Under the pieces are notes generated by a model. The model made no database searches and was not told the origin of the DNA. It was given only the letters and a program-made list of their open reading frames with translations. The position numbers were made by a program, and so were the translations under genes. Of a DNA stretch of 35,502 nt, positions 6,807 through 15,853 are shown one piece after another; positions within the stretch are counted from its first letter, which is position 1, and every line of letters begins with the position of its first letter. Origin of the DNA: Candidatus Obscuribacter sp. Its GTDB lineage: Bacteria > Cyanobacteriota > Vampirovibrionia > Obscuribacterales > Obscuribacteraceae. Location of the stretch: assembly GCA_021772095.1 (NCBI GenBank), contig JADYXR010000098.1, positions 1 through 35,502 on the forward strand, read 5' to 3'.

Positions 6807-9026
6807 TTACCGCGACGATTCATCTGGTAATTTTGTATGCTGCGCGGATGCGCCCATGGGCCTAATCCACACGGGGGCGCTCTTGAATGCAGGCGTTCTT
6901 GAACGCGGATCTATATTTGCTTTGATCAGAACATTCGATTCTGGATAGAACATCGCGACCACCCCATCTTTGATGTTGCCCGCCACGACCTCGATATTAT
7001 CGAGGCTGCCGGCTTCACCACTGACGGTGACCCGTTGACCGTCTTTCAAATTCAGTCGCTTGATATCTGCTTCCGCCATCATGACGCAGAAGCGGTGAGG
7101 TATGCCACGATAAAGATCGTACTCTTCATAGACGACCGTGTTGAACTGTCCTTCGGAGCGGATCGTCATGAGCGTCAAGGTGTCGGCATCGAGCTCAGGG
7201 AGCTCAGTTTTGTGCATCAACGCCTTCCCGTTCGCGGTATTGAATTTCGGTGAATGATACAGCCGCCCAGGGATCGTGAATTCACCCTTGGTATCGTTGA
7301 TGGTGCCGATTTGTTCCCAACCAGGTATTATTTCGCTAATTAGTTTGCGAACTTCGTTATGGTTTTTCAAACGTTGCCAATCAACCGGGTGCGACGACAA
7401 AACGCGATCAGCGATATCGCAAATAATGTCGCTTTCGGCACGCAATGTGCCTTCCACGTTGGGAGTGCCGCCTTCAGACAGTCTCACGAAGTTGAACATC
7501 GATTCTTGCGTCGTGGATTGTGGTTCTTCATCTCGCGCGAAGACGGGCAGAATGAGTGTTGTTTTGCCGTGTCCGTGGAAGTGACCAGGATTGAGTTTTG
7601 TAGACAGAAAAACGGTCGTCTTTACGTTGTTCATGGCACGCTTTGCCAATTCGAGATCAGGATTCGATCCCCACAGATTGCCACCAAGGTTGAAGAGAAA
7701 TTGTAAGTTTTCTTCGTCAGCCGCTTCGATCATTTCGTACGTGTCATAGCCCGGTGTCGTCGGTAGTACCACGCCACCATATGCTTTTTCCAGTGCTTGG
7801 CGAACACCATCTTGTAGTGAAGGTGCAAAGCCAATCGAACCGATGCCTTGAACGTTGGAGTGACCGCGGATGGGCATCACACCTGCGCCTTTGCGACCGA
7901 TATGACCGGTCGCCAGAGCCAGATTGCAGAGTGCCAACACGTTTTCCACTCCCCACCTGTGGTGCGTTATCCCCATAGCCCAGGCGAAGATCGCAGCTTT
8001 GGCGTTTGCAAGTTTTTCGGCGCTAGCGCTAATGGTGGCACGGTCCACGCCACTATCGGTGGTGATCCGTTCCCAGCTCACTTCACGCGCGTAGTGAATG
8101 GCGTCTTCCTGTCCTTCGGTATGCGCAGCCAGGAAATCTGTTTTAACCAGCTGCTGCTCGTCTAACTGCTTAAGCACGCCGACAAGGAAAGCAACGTCGC
8201 CACCGGCTTTCGGCTGTACATATTGAGTTGCGATCTTTGATCCCATCAACATCGATTTGACTTGCGATGGCACGAAAAACGTTTCCAAACCAGACTCACG
8301 AATTGGATTGACTACAATCACCTCTCCACCGCGCGCGTGCAAATTTGCAAGTTGCGTCATCAATCGCGGATGATTGGAGGCGGGGTTTGCACCAATCAAA
8401 AACACCAAATCCGCGTGCGACAAATCTTCCAGATCGACTGTGGCGGTGCCGGTTCCCAGCGCCATCTTTAGACCGACGCCGGACGCCTGGTGGCAATAGT
8501 ATGAACAATTCATCGTGTGATTGCTGCCGTAAACGCGCGCGAATGAATGCAAAAGAAATGCCGCTTCGTTGGACGATCGACCGGACGCGTAAAATGCCGC
8601 TTGATCTGGTGGCGTTTCTTTCATTCGCTCAGCAATCAGAGTGAGCGCGTCGTTCCAGGATATGGTTCTAAACTTGGTGGCACCGGGTTCGAGAATAACC
8701 GGATAACTTATTCGTCCGGCGTCCTCGGCTTGTTTCGGTGTCAATTGTTTCAAATCTTCCAGCGTGTGCTTATCAAAATAATCCGCTGGCAGTGCGCCAA
8801 TCATATCGGCGACTTGCGCTTGCAAACTCTTCTTGCAAACCTCGGGGAAATGTCCAGCTTCATTAACCATGCCACCATTCATGCCGCCCATGCCGAGCGC
8901 GCACGTCTTGCAGGCGTTGCGCGAACGCATGCGTTTCCACAACCTCCAGGGACCAACCTGCCAGGCCTTTTTGAGTGTATACCGGATGGCTTGCCAACCA
9001 CCGCCGGGTAAGGTTTTTCGAGCCAT
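6807..9026 (-). CDS. FdhF/YdeP-family molybdopterin oxidoreductase
   Basis: This is a 739-residue cytoplasmic protein. The N-terminal region has Cys39, Cys42 and Cys64 in NACKTCALGMGG ... GGMVNE, the reduced cysteine set of YdeP-like proteins. A molybdopterin oxidoreductase domain follows (~105-500), then a molybdopterin-dinucleotide-binding domain (~610-730). C178-H179 in NCSYYCHQASG aligns with the Sec140-His141 of E. coli formate dehydrogenase H, so Cys178 is the likely molybdenum ligand (inference). E. coli YdeP is linked to acid resistance; the substrate of this family is not established. The ATG has agaggg four nt upstream. No FdhD, molybdopterin synthesis or partner electron-transfer gene is nearby. 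It is preceded by a peptide-motif repeat that overlaps its start codon (see 9014-9150). Confidence 0.88.
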   Translation of the reverse strand: MARKTLPGGGWQAIRYTLKKAWQVGPWRLWKRMRSRNACKTCALGMGGMNGGMVNEAGHFPEVCKKSLQAQVADMIGALPADYFDKHTLEDLKQLTPKQAEDAGRISYPVILEPGATKFRTISWNDALTLIAERMKETPPDQAAFYASGRSSNEAAFLLHSFARVYGSNHTMNCSYYCHQASGVGLKMALGTGTATVDLEDLSHADLVFLIGANPASNHPRLMTQLANLHARGGEVIVVNPIRESGLETFFVPSQVKSMLMGSKIATQYVQPKAGGDVAFLVGVLKQLDEQQLVKTDFLAAHTEGQEDAIHYAREVSWERITTDSGVDRATISASAEKLANAKAAIFAWAMGITHHRWGVENVLALCNLALATGHIGRKGAGVMPIRGHSNVQGIGSIGFAPSLQDGVRQALEKAYGGVVLPTTPGYDTYEMIEAADEENLQFLFNLGGNLWGSNPDLELAKRAMNNVKTTVFLSTKLNPGHFHGHGKTTLILPVFARDEEPQSTTQESMFNFVRLSEGGTPNVEGTLRAESDIICDIADRVLSSHPVDWQRLKNHNEVRKLISEIIPGWEQIGTINDTKGEFTIPGRLYHSPKFNTANGKALMHKTELPELDADTLTLMTIRSEGQFNTVVYEEYDLYRGIPHRFCVMMAEADIKRLNLKDGQRVTVSGEAGSLDNIEVVAGNIKDGVVAMFYPESNVLIKANIDPRSRTPAFKSAPVWIRPMGASAQHTKLPDESSR

Positions 9027-9150
9027 GCGCCCTCTTCACAGCAGTTGTCGCGGCCCAGATGCGTCTTGTCAACTTTCCCAAGTATATAAGATATGCCTTC
9101 CTTGTTGATCAATCCAAGTCTGTCGTGAAATATCGAGGGTTTGCCGTTTC
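9014..9150 (-). repeat. copy A of a dispersed coding repeat (ISYIL...EGAWLEK)
   Basis: Read on the minus strand this encodes FHDRL, then GISYILGKV and EEGAWLEK, ending at 9014. Copy B at 11464-11607 (minus) encodes SIPYVLTCV and QEGAWLEKT-stop with nearly equal spacing. The ATG and Shine-Dalgarno of the molybdopterin oxidoreductase lie inside this segment in another frame. It may be a fossil, or the 3' end, of a small gene family. Confidence 0.5.
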
Positions 9151-9588
9151 GAACCGATGCCTGCAAACTGTTAGCATCCGTCAAATTTTGACGCATTCGA
9201 GTCATGAAGAATGGATGGAATGAAGTTCGAATGACGCTCTACTTCGTAATTTCCCAAGCACCGCCTATAGTGGCGCATCCAACCAGGATATTGTATTCTG
9301 CTGCATCCGGGTGTCGTGTATAAATGAGTGTCTGTTACTTTTGGCAGCTGTGTGACAGGTATGTGCTACGTGCTATAGAGAGACCTCCACCTTCTTGAGA
9401 CGCTGCACGTTGAAGATGAACCGGAGGTTGAAAACTCGCGAACTTAGGCAGGTCAACCCTTTGCCGACCAGCCATCGTTCCCCGAACGGCGTCACTTGCA
9501 AAGTTGCAAAAACCAAATTTACTTCAGGAAACACAAATCACTCTGATGCGTCGTAAGCGACAAATCTAAAATCGAACGGAGAATTTTT
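9027..9588. other. 562-nt gene-free region between divergent genes
   Basis: It holds repeat copy A next to the oxidoreductase start, and presumably promoters for both directions. A TTGCAAAGTTGCAA symmetric motif lies near 9500. No ORF with a ribosome binding site or recognisable product was found, and no clear -10/-35 pair could be chosen. Confidence 0.5.
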
Positions 9589-11319
9589 ATGGGCACTAAA
9601 CGTACTTTTCTGCAAGCAGCATTGATTGCTACTTCACTCACATTAGTTTCAACGACTCAACCGGCGTGGTCCAATCAGTGGTCGGACATGTTTAAAGACC
9701 TGTTTGCACCCCCATCATCAGGAGTCACCTACTCAGACTCGGTTTCCACAAGGGAATCTCAACTGACCAATAGAATTATTGATGCAATCAATCAGAACCA
9801 GCTGAACTCGTCGGAGAGTCAAAGTCTTAAGCTTCAGCTTGAACGCGTTAAGTCGATGGAAGCAAGTTATCGTTCTCAATCCAGGGGCGGACAACTAGGT
9901 TCGATTGAAATTGCTAGTTTAAACGCCGAATTAAATAAGGTCGAAAGTTCACTCAATCAAATGTTGAGTAGTACTTATAATTCTTCTGTGACAACCAACG
10001 TCATTGCGGATAACTCAGAAGTCAGACTCGCGGACTTGAAACAGCGCATCACCACCAATTTGGCCAACGGTCGATTGACTATCGAAGAAGCAAAAAAATT
10101 GAAAGATGAATATGATCATGCTGTCAGAGATCGAGGTGAATTTAGAGCTGATGGTTCTATCGATTCAGGTGAGATGGTAAGACTAAATTCCATGATCGAT
10201 GATTTGAAACGCAACATTGTTTCACAGACTCGAGATTTCCAGGCGTGGCCCGGTATTGATGGCCAGCAGGTTTTCGAGGCCAAAAGAATTCAAGACGGCG
10301 TTAACTCAAACCGAATCACAAGGCGTGAATATCTAGACTTAAAAGTCGAAGTCGATCGCATTGCCGACTCCGAAGCTCGAGCACGATCGAATGGTTTGCA
10401 ACTGGGAGAGACGATTGCGCTGGCAATTGACCTAACCAATTTGGACCAAAGAATTGCTGCGTCGATAAATAATGGTACTACCCGTGATGGTGGCTACCCT
10501 GGTGGCGGAGGATGGCACGGTGGTGACGGATCGCAAAATGACAACGGTAGCGCTGAATTCGATCTTCGCCAGAGCAACGTTCTGCGACGCATCGATGACA
10601 ATGCTGCCAACGGACGTCTGACGTCTGACGAAGCCGTTGATTTGAAGGCTGATTACCGAAGATTGGAACAACTTGAAACATCCTATCGCGCTGACGGAAG
10701 ACTGACTTCATCCGAGCTCGATGTTCTAAAAAATGGTTTGGACAGTATAGTCGTTGAGCTGAAAGACAAATCTGGACCTGTTGCCGTTCAGTATCCTGCT
10801 ATAGACACCAAGCAGCAAGCTCTCAAGGTGCGAATAGACGAGTATATCGCTAAGCGCCGCATCAGCACCATTGAAGGTCCAAAGTTGCTCCGCAGCTTAG
10901 CCTGGATTGCTTCTGTTGAAGCCGCTTTCCGCCAGTCCGGTGGACGATTAGAGCGAGCTGAAGCTGACAAAATTATCGGCGATCTTGATCGTTTCAGTGC
11001 TAAAGTTGATCGAATCGTTAAAACCGAACTGATCAATCGAAGAACGTCACTGCAGACCAAGGCCGCAGAGCGCACTGCCAGCGGAAGGTTGCATCCACGC
11101 GTATCCCGCCAGGTAAATAGAGAGTTGGAGCGCATCGGAATTGAGATTCAGGCATTGACTGCAAATAATATCTCTCAAACAGATTCTGTAGGCCAAATCG
11201 CAGAATCACTTGATCGCGTCAGTACCACTATTAGAACAGGTGTTTCATACGACGTTAGAGGAAATAGACAAGCCAGCGAATGGCAGGGAGATCGAGGTCA
11301 ATGGGATGGTCAGCGCTAA
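9589..11319 (+). CDS. exported protein of ~6 helical ~80-90-residue repeats (short paralogue)
   Basis: This encodes 576 residues. A signal peptide occupies ~1-29 (core ALIATSLTLVSTT, cleavage near AWS). The body is about six repeats starting near residues 52, 145, 225, 320, 400 and 480. Each has the plan R-I-x-x-x-x-x-x-G-R-L-T-x-x-E-A, a long helix, then a loop such as FRADGSIDSGE or YRADGRLTSSE, and a second helix ending in L-D-x-L. The 'ADG-x-L/I-x-x-x-E' loop recalls half an EF-hand but lacks the full set of acidic ligands. A Gly/Asp/Asn-rich linker interrupts repeats 3 and 4. ggaga lies six nt before the ATG. The same repeat fills the protein at 12882-15683. The function is unknown; I infer a periplasmic or surface scaffold. 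Confidence 0.85.
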   Translation: MGTKRTFLQAALIATSLTLVSTTQPAWSNQWSDMFKDLFAPPSSGVTYSDSVSTRESQLTNRIIDAINQNQLNSSESQSLKLQLERVKSMEASYRSQSRGGQLGSIEIASLNAELNKVESSLNQMLSSTYNSSVTTNVIADNSEVRLADLKQRITTNLANGRLTIEEAKKLKDEYDHAVRDRGEFRADGSIDSGEMVRLNSMIDDLKRNIVSQTRDFQAWPGIDGQQVFEAKRIQDGVNSNRITRREYLDLKVEVDRIADSEARARSNGLQLGETIALAIDLTNLDQRIAASINNGTTRDGGYPGGGGWHGGDGSQNDNGSAEFDLRQSNVLRRIDDNAANGRLTSDEAVDLKADYRRLEQLETSYRADGRLTSSELDVLKNGLDSIVVELKDKSGPVAVQYPAIDTKQQALKVRIDEYIAKRRISTIEGPKLLRSLAWIASVEAAFRQSGGRLERAEADKIIGDLDRFSAKVDRIVKTELINRRTSLQTKAAERTASGRLHPRVSRQVNRELERIGIEIQALTANNISQTDSVGQIAESLDRVSTTIRTGVSYDVRGNRQASEWQGDRGQWDGQR

Positions 11320-11385
11320 TTTGAAAAGACTGTTGAGTCTCTGATTGATTGGCCCTGACGTGTGTTAATCAAAACAATCCGCAGG

Positions 11386-11427
11386 CATAGCGCCAGTTTA
11401 GGGGCGCTATGTCCGCTGATTATTTTT
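11386..11427 (+). terminator. hairpin downstream of the short repeat-protein gene
   Basis: A perfect 9-bp stem, CATAGCGCC (11386-11394) with GGCGCTATG (11403-11411), is followed about ten nt later by attattttt. The gap between stem and T-run makes termination plausible rather than certain. Confidence 0.45.
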
Positions 11428-11463
11428 GCACCTCGGGAAAGTATCAGTCCTGATTCATCTCCG

Positions 11464-11607
11464 CTATGTTTTTTCCAGCCAGGCGCCCTCTTGAAAGGCC
11501 GAGTCGCTCACTTCCGTGCCGTCAGCTTTCACGCATGTGAGTACATAAGGTATGCTTTCCGCATTGAGCAAATCGGGAGTCGGTCGTGGAATTTCTGCAA
11601 ATTTCGT
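11464..11607 (-). repeat. copy B of a dispersed coding repeat (IPYVL...EGAWLEKT-stop)
   Basis: On the minus strand an open frame of about 50 codons encodes IPYVLTCVKADGTEV and ends QEGAWLEKT-stop (TAG at 11466-11464). It has no ATG and is closed upstream by TAA, so it is probably a fragment. It is antisense to the ribosome binding site and first codons of the sugar dehydrogenase gene. Confidence 0.5.
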
Positions 11608-12758
11608 GTCGCGGTATTTTTCTTATCGTGATTCTGCTGTTGCAAGCAAGTTGCGCGATGCAATCGTCGGCGCAACCACAAATCAAGAAACTCAAGACAC
11701 CGCCTGGCTTTACAGTGAGTATTTACTCCGATAAGGTGCCCGAAGCAAGGCAAATGGTTTTGAGTGAAACTGGAACATTGTTCGTGGGCACAACTGGCAA
11801 CGGCTCTGTTTATGCGCTTCCCGATAGAAATCATGACGGCCGAGTTGACGAGGTCGTCACAGTCGCGTCCAAGTTGCATTTGCCAAACGGTGTCGCCGTG
11901 CGCGATGGCGCGTTGTTCGTCGGCGAGACTTCGAAGATTACTCGTTTTGATAACATTGAGAAACAGCTTGCCCAGCCATTGAAATCGTTTAAAAGTTCTG
12001 TTGTCAACGATAAGCTTCCTGCTCTAGATTGGCACGGCAACCGCTACATGCGGTTTGGTCCGGATGGTTTGCTTTACATCGGAGTGGGAGCGCCGTGCAA
12101 TGTTTGCGTGCGACCTGATGATGAGCGCTTCGCGACAGTTCTGCGAATGAAGCCTGATGGCAGTGCGCTGGAAGTTTTCGCAAAAGGAATTCGCAACACC
12201 GTCGGTTTCGATTGGCATCCAACCACTAAAGAACTATGGTTCACCGACAACGGCCGTGACCACCTCGGCAACAATCTTCCACCCGACGAACTCAATTGCG
12301 CGCCTGCAAAAGGAATGCATTTTGGTTTTCCATTCCGTTACGGAAACAACGTTCCTGACCCGGAGTTCGGCATCAAGGCAGCTAAGGATTTGAAATTCAC
12401 TCCGGTGGCGATGCCACTTGGTCCTCACGTAGCGTCGCTTGGTATGCGCTTTTATACTGGTAATGTTTTCCCAGAAAAGTATCGAGGAAACATTTTTATA
12501 GCCGAGCATGGCTCGTGGAATCGTGATAAACGGATAGGTTACAGGATTTCGCAAGTCACCCTGGAAAATGGAAAAGCTACAAAATACGAAACTTTCATGG
12601 ATGGATTTCAGTTCGGAGATGCTGATCCCTGGGGGCGTCCGGTCGATCTCTGCCTCATGCCTGATGGTTCGATGTTAGTCTCTGATGATCATGCCGGTGC
12701 AATTTACAAGATTTCTTACGCCACGCCGACCAAACAAGGCACTTCACCAGCGAGATGA
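11586..12758 (+). CDS. sorbosone/PQQ-type sugar dehydrogenase-like beta-propeller protein
   Basis: This encodes 390 residues starting at GTG 11586, with gggag six nt upstream. The N-terminus is a hydrophobic export signal ending in LLLQASC, possibly a lipoprotein signal, though the lipobox is imperfect. The remainder matches soluble glucose/sorbosone dehydrogenases: NGVAV and LFVGETS blades, RFGPDGLLYIGVG, DNGRDHLG, EHGSWNRDKRIGYRI and a final LMPDGSMLVSDDHAGAIYKI. DRNHDGRVDE looks like a calcium loop. The family oxidises sugars with pyrroloquinoline quinone in the periplasm; no PQQ synthesis genes are in the window, so the cofactor source is unknown. It lies between two repeat proteins on the same strand, which suggests a joint envelope function (inference). 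Confidence 0.85.
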   Translation: MEFLQISCRGIFLIVILLLQASCAMQSSAQPQIKKLKTPPGFTVSIYSDKVPEARQMVLSETGTLFVGTTGNGSVYALPDRNHDGRVDEVVTVASKLHLPNGVAVRDGALFVGETSKITRFDNIEKQLAQPLKSFKSSVVNDKLPALDWHGNRYMRFGPDGLLYIGVGAPCNVCVRPDDERFATVLRMKPDGSALEVFAKGIRNTVGFDWHPTTKELWFTDNGRDHLGNNLPPDELNCAPAKGMHFGFPFRYGNNVPDPEFGIKAAKDLKFTPVAMPLGPHVASLGMRFYTGNVFPEKYRGNIFIAEHGSWNRDKRIGYRISQVTLENGKATKYETFMDGFQFGDADPWGRPVDLCLMPDGSMLVSDDHAGAIYKISYATPTKQGTSPAR

Positions 12759-12832
12759 GATTTCAGCTCTTATCTCCCACGAGTGCAGTAAAATGGATTG
12801 CTTTGCCAAACCGTGTTGCAAAGTGATTGTCC

Positions 12833-12857
12833 GTTGATGCGCTGTTGCGCGGTCAAC
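12833..12857 (+). promoter_or_regulatory. hairpin in the leader of the long repeat-protein gene
   Basis: GTTGA (12833-12837) pairs with TCAAC (12853-12857), and inside it GCGC-TGTT-GCGC forms a second stem. It ends about 24 nt before the ATG at 12882 and leaves the gggag ribosome site free. It may stabilise the mRNA or be a binding site. Confidence 0.3.
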
Positions 12858-12881
12858 TTGTCAAATATCAGGGAGAAAAAA

Positions 12882-15683
12882 ATGAGACGTGTTTCGCCTA
12901 TCGCAAGCTTGTTAGCTTTCTCGGTCACCGTTTCAACCTTTTCGATCGCACCCGCGTCTGGTGCTGACATCTCGAAATTCATGCCCTCAAACGTTGGCAT
13001 TGTCAATATCGATCAGCGGCAGGCGCAGCTTGAGCGGCGGATTAAAGACGCTGTCAACGCCGGGCGATTGACGCGCGCTGAGTCCCAAACGTTTCTCGAT
13101 GATCTCGACAAAATTGCAGACATCGAATCAACCTTCAAGGCATCGTCCGACAGTTTGTCGACGTGGGAGAGTTTGAAACTGGTGTTTCAACTCGATACTC
13201 TCAGCCGTCGCCTGGAACAATCGCTGCGCGATCGCACCGTATCTAGTGCCGACCTCGACTCGCGACTGACTGAAATCGAATGGCGTCTCAACGATGCTCA
13301 CGTGTCGAGACGATTGACGGAGCAAGAAGCAACAGAGTTTTCTTACGAAATAAACAGAGTCAAACTGCGAAAAGATTCGGTCGGTGCAAATGGCGTTGTC
13401 AGTGATAATGAGTCGTTGAAATTGGCTCTTGCACTAGATACGGTGAGCAGTCGCATGGAAGCGACGATGCATGATCGGCAGTATCAAATGCCGAACATCG
13501 ATAAGTTCCAGGCCGACCTGGAAAAGCGCATCGGTGAAGGTACCGCATCCGGAAAGATCGATGCGAAAGAGGCTGATGAACTTCGACAAGAGTTTCAGCG
13601 AATCTCTAATCACGAAGCGAAGCTCAAACGTTTTGGCAGACCTTTGACCAGTGTGGAATCATTGGAACTGGCATTGGAGCTCGAAAAACTTTCTTTATCA
13701 ATCGACAAGTTTTCAATCACAACGACAGCCGCCGCCCCTGATTTTATCAAAAGAAAAGAACGCGTAGAAGCTCGCGCTGCAAGGGGCTTGGTGTCCGGGA
13801 AATTAACGCTTGCCGAAGCTTATCAAATTAAGGAGCATCTCACCCAGCTCAACAGTCAGGAAAAGGATTGGTCCAAATCCGAAAGCAATTTGAGTAGTTC
13901 AGAACAAAAAGCGCTGGCATTAAATCTCGAAAAAATTGCCACCAGTCTCGAACGACGTTTGGCTGACACCTCGAAATCCTGGGCTGGTGTGAATGAAAAG
14001 CTTGAAAGGATCAATAACAGAATCACCGCCGGTCGTTCCAAAGGGCGATTAAGTGAGACAGAAGCCACTACTTTGAACGAAGAGTGGAAACGAATCTCAA
14101 ACAAATGGAGCGGTTACCAACGCACCGATGAAGAGGGCATTTACCCGCTCGATGAAACGCTGACCGTAGCAACTTCGATCGAACGGCTTGGTCAGCGCTT
14201 ATCGGATAGCCTGCATGACCGCGCCGTTGAAGTTCCACAGTTGGATTCTTTGAAGACTGGCCTCGACGAACGAATCTCTTTTGGTCTTGTTAGTGGCAAG
14301 CTTACGCCAGACGATGGCAAACGTTTTCTCGACGAGTTTAATCTGATCGGCACCAAGATGACGTCGTTACAAACAAGAGGTGTCGCCATCGGTGACCGCG
14401 AACGTTTGATGATCGCTCTGGAATTTCAACAACTGAAAGCCAAAGTTGAACGTGCAATTAAAGACACCGCATCTGGTGCCAGTACCACCGATTTGAAAAC
14501 TGAGATAGGCGATCAGATCAACGAACGCACCGCATCAGGCAAATTAACTGATGGAGAGACAAGCTATCTGAGAAGCGAGTTGAGCCGCGTAAAATCTCTG
14601 GAATCAAGAGGTTCCAGCGGGACACTCTCCGGCCGGGATGCATTGAATTTTGTGCAAGAATTGCGCACTTTGCAAGCGGCAGTTAAACGTGAATTTCAGG
14701 ATTCAGAAATTGCGACGACGGATCTTGGACGTCGCATGACAGAACTGCAAATGCGAGTTGCTACCGGAGTGACGGCAGGTAAGCTATCAGCGACCGAAGC
14801 TGTAGAGTTGCGAAAGGAACTGGCGCGCATTCAAGGTTTGGATCGTGATTACAATGCCGATGGTGGTATCAGCCGCGGTGAGTCCGTTACCCTGGCATAC
14901 TTTTTAGAAACCTTAGGAGTTCGCATTGAATCTGCAATGAGCGACACGCATGTGACGCTACCAAACATCTCCCGTTTGGAAGAAGACATCGACAGAAAAC
15001 TCGCCAACGCAGTGGTAGAAGGCAGTATCAATTTGAAGGAAGTCGAACAGTTTACGAAAAAACTCGAGGACATCTCGCGATTGGAATTGAGTTTCAGATA
15101 CTCGGGTGATGGATTGAGTTTTGCTGAATCAACGACGTTAAAAAACGAACTCGATAAACTCAACTCCGCAATCGATACCAATCTGACCAGCAGCAAGCGC
15201 GCCTGGACTGGCTTGGATGAGGGAATCGATAAGACTTCAAGAAGAATCACTGAAGGAATTGCCTCTAAGAAAATTCCAACCGATGCCGCTAACAATCTCA
15301 AAACAGAACTCGGTCGAATCCAAAAAGCAAAAGTTGCTTTCGCGCACTCGCAGGGCGGGTACGATTTAGAGGAAACCGAATCGCTGGTCAAAGATCTTGA
15401 CCGCTTAAACGCGGAAGTCGACTTACGACTGAAGGGCCAGAGTTTCGCATGGGGCGACATCGATCGCCGCCAACAAAATGTCGAGCAACTGATTCGCGTC
15501 GGCATCAAATCGGGCAAATTGAATAGCAATGAGGCTAAAGATATCACCGACGAACTCGAAAGAATTAAACGAGCGAAGTCGGCGTTCACATCGACAGATG
15601 GCGATTTAAACTATTTCGAGCGTGTTTCACTGGCTGGTGCGCTTGATAAATTAGACGATATGATGAAAAGGAAAACACGCTAG
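12882..15683 (+). CDS. exported protein of 11 helical ~80-residue repeats (long paralogue)
   Basis: This encodes 933 residues from ATG 12882, chosen because gggag is seven nt upstream and a signal peptide (MRRVSPIASLLAF ... APASGA) starts there; the frame is open 28 codons further up. After ~40 residues the whole protein is eleven tandem repeats of 76-84 residues. Consensus: L-x-x-R-I-x-x-G-x-x-S-G-K-L-T-x-x-E-A, a helix with L-x-R-I, a glycine loop, S-x-x-E-S-x-x-L, and a helix ending L-x-x-x-I/L. Each repeat looks like two long helices and a turn. Repeats often end in a W-x-x-I/L-D or L-P-N-I-D junction. No enzyme domain is present. It shares its repeat with the 9589-11319 protein and was probably built by internal duplication. 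The function is unknown. Confidence 0.87.
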   Translation: MRRVSPIASLLAFSVTVSTFSIAPASGADISKFMPSNVGIVNIDQRQAQLERRIKDAVNAGRLTRAESQTFLDDLDKIADIESTFKASSDSLSTWESLKLVFQLDTLSRRLEQSLRDRTVSSADLDSRLTEIEWRLNDAHVSRRLTEQEATEFSYEINRVKLRKDSVGANGVVSDNESLKLALALDTVSSRMEATMHDRQYQMPNIDKFQADLEKRIGEGTASGKIDAKEADELRQEFQRISNHEAKLKRFGRPLTSVESLELALELEKLSLSIDKFSITTTAAAPDFIKRKERVEARAARGLVSGKLTLAEAYQIKEHLTQLNSQEKDWSKSESNLSSSEQKALALNLEKIATSLERRLADTSKSWAGVNEKLERINNRITAGRSKGRLSETEATTLNEEWKRISNKWSGYQRTDEEGIYPLDETLTVATSIERLGQRLSDSLHDRAVEVPQLDSLKTGLDERISFGLVSGKLTPDDGKRFLDEFNLIGTKMTSLQTRGVAIGDRERLMIALEFQQLKAKVERAIKDTASGASTTDLKTEIGDQINERTASGKLTDGETSYLRSELSRVKSLESRGSSGTLSGRDALNFVQELRTLQAAVKREFQDSEIATTDLGRRMTELQMRVATGVTAGKLSATEAVELRKELARIQGLDRDYNADGGISRGESVTLAYFLETLGVRIESAMSDTHVTLPNISRLEEDIDRKLANAVVEGSINLKEVEQFTKKLEDISRLELSFRYSGDGLSFAESTTLKNELDKLNSAIDTNLTSSKRAWTGLDEGIDKTSRRITEGIASKKIPTDAANNLKTELGRIQKAKVAFAHSQGGYDLEETESLVKDLDRLNAEVDLRLKGQSFAWGDIDRRQQNVEQLIRVGIKSGKLNSNEAKDITDELERIKRAKSAFTSTDGDLNYFERVSLAGALDKLDDMMKRKTR

Positions 15684-15853
15684 GCGATCGGTTAGAACGA
15701 TAACGATCATTCATTCACTACGATTACGACCATTCAGTTCGAAACGATCATCAGAGCGATAGCGACATTCAGTACAAATCAAAGCGGCATCAATAAGATA
15801 ATCAGAACGAGTAACCCAGCACGTAACCGACTTGACACATCGAGGTATGGATT
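15684..15853 (+). other. low-complexity spacer rich in acgat/attcag words
   Basis: The 170 nt after the long repeat gene consist largely of short degenerate words (aacgat, attcag, cattca). It is probably decayed simple repeat. No ORF or terminator was identified. Confidence 0.4.

Noticed and set aside
8547..9011. 154-codon plus-strand ORF
   Set aside because: It is antisense to the well-supported molybdopterin oxidoreductase.
8879..9205. 108-codon minus-strand ORF across repeat copy A
   Set aside because: No ribosome site, and most of it overlaps the oxidoreductase gene out of frame; only the EGAWLEK-like segment is of interest.
11529..11879. 116-codon minus-strand ORF
   Set aside because: It is antisense to the sugar dehydrogenase start and is in a different frame from the copy B motif.
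14849..15589. 246-codon minus-strand ORF
   Set aside because: It lies wholly inside the long repeat-protein gene, is Ser/Leu-rich and has no ribosome site.
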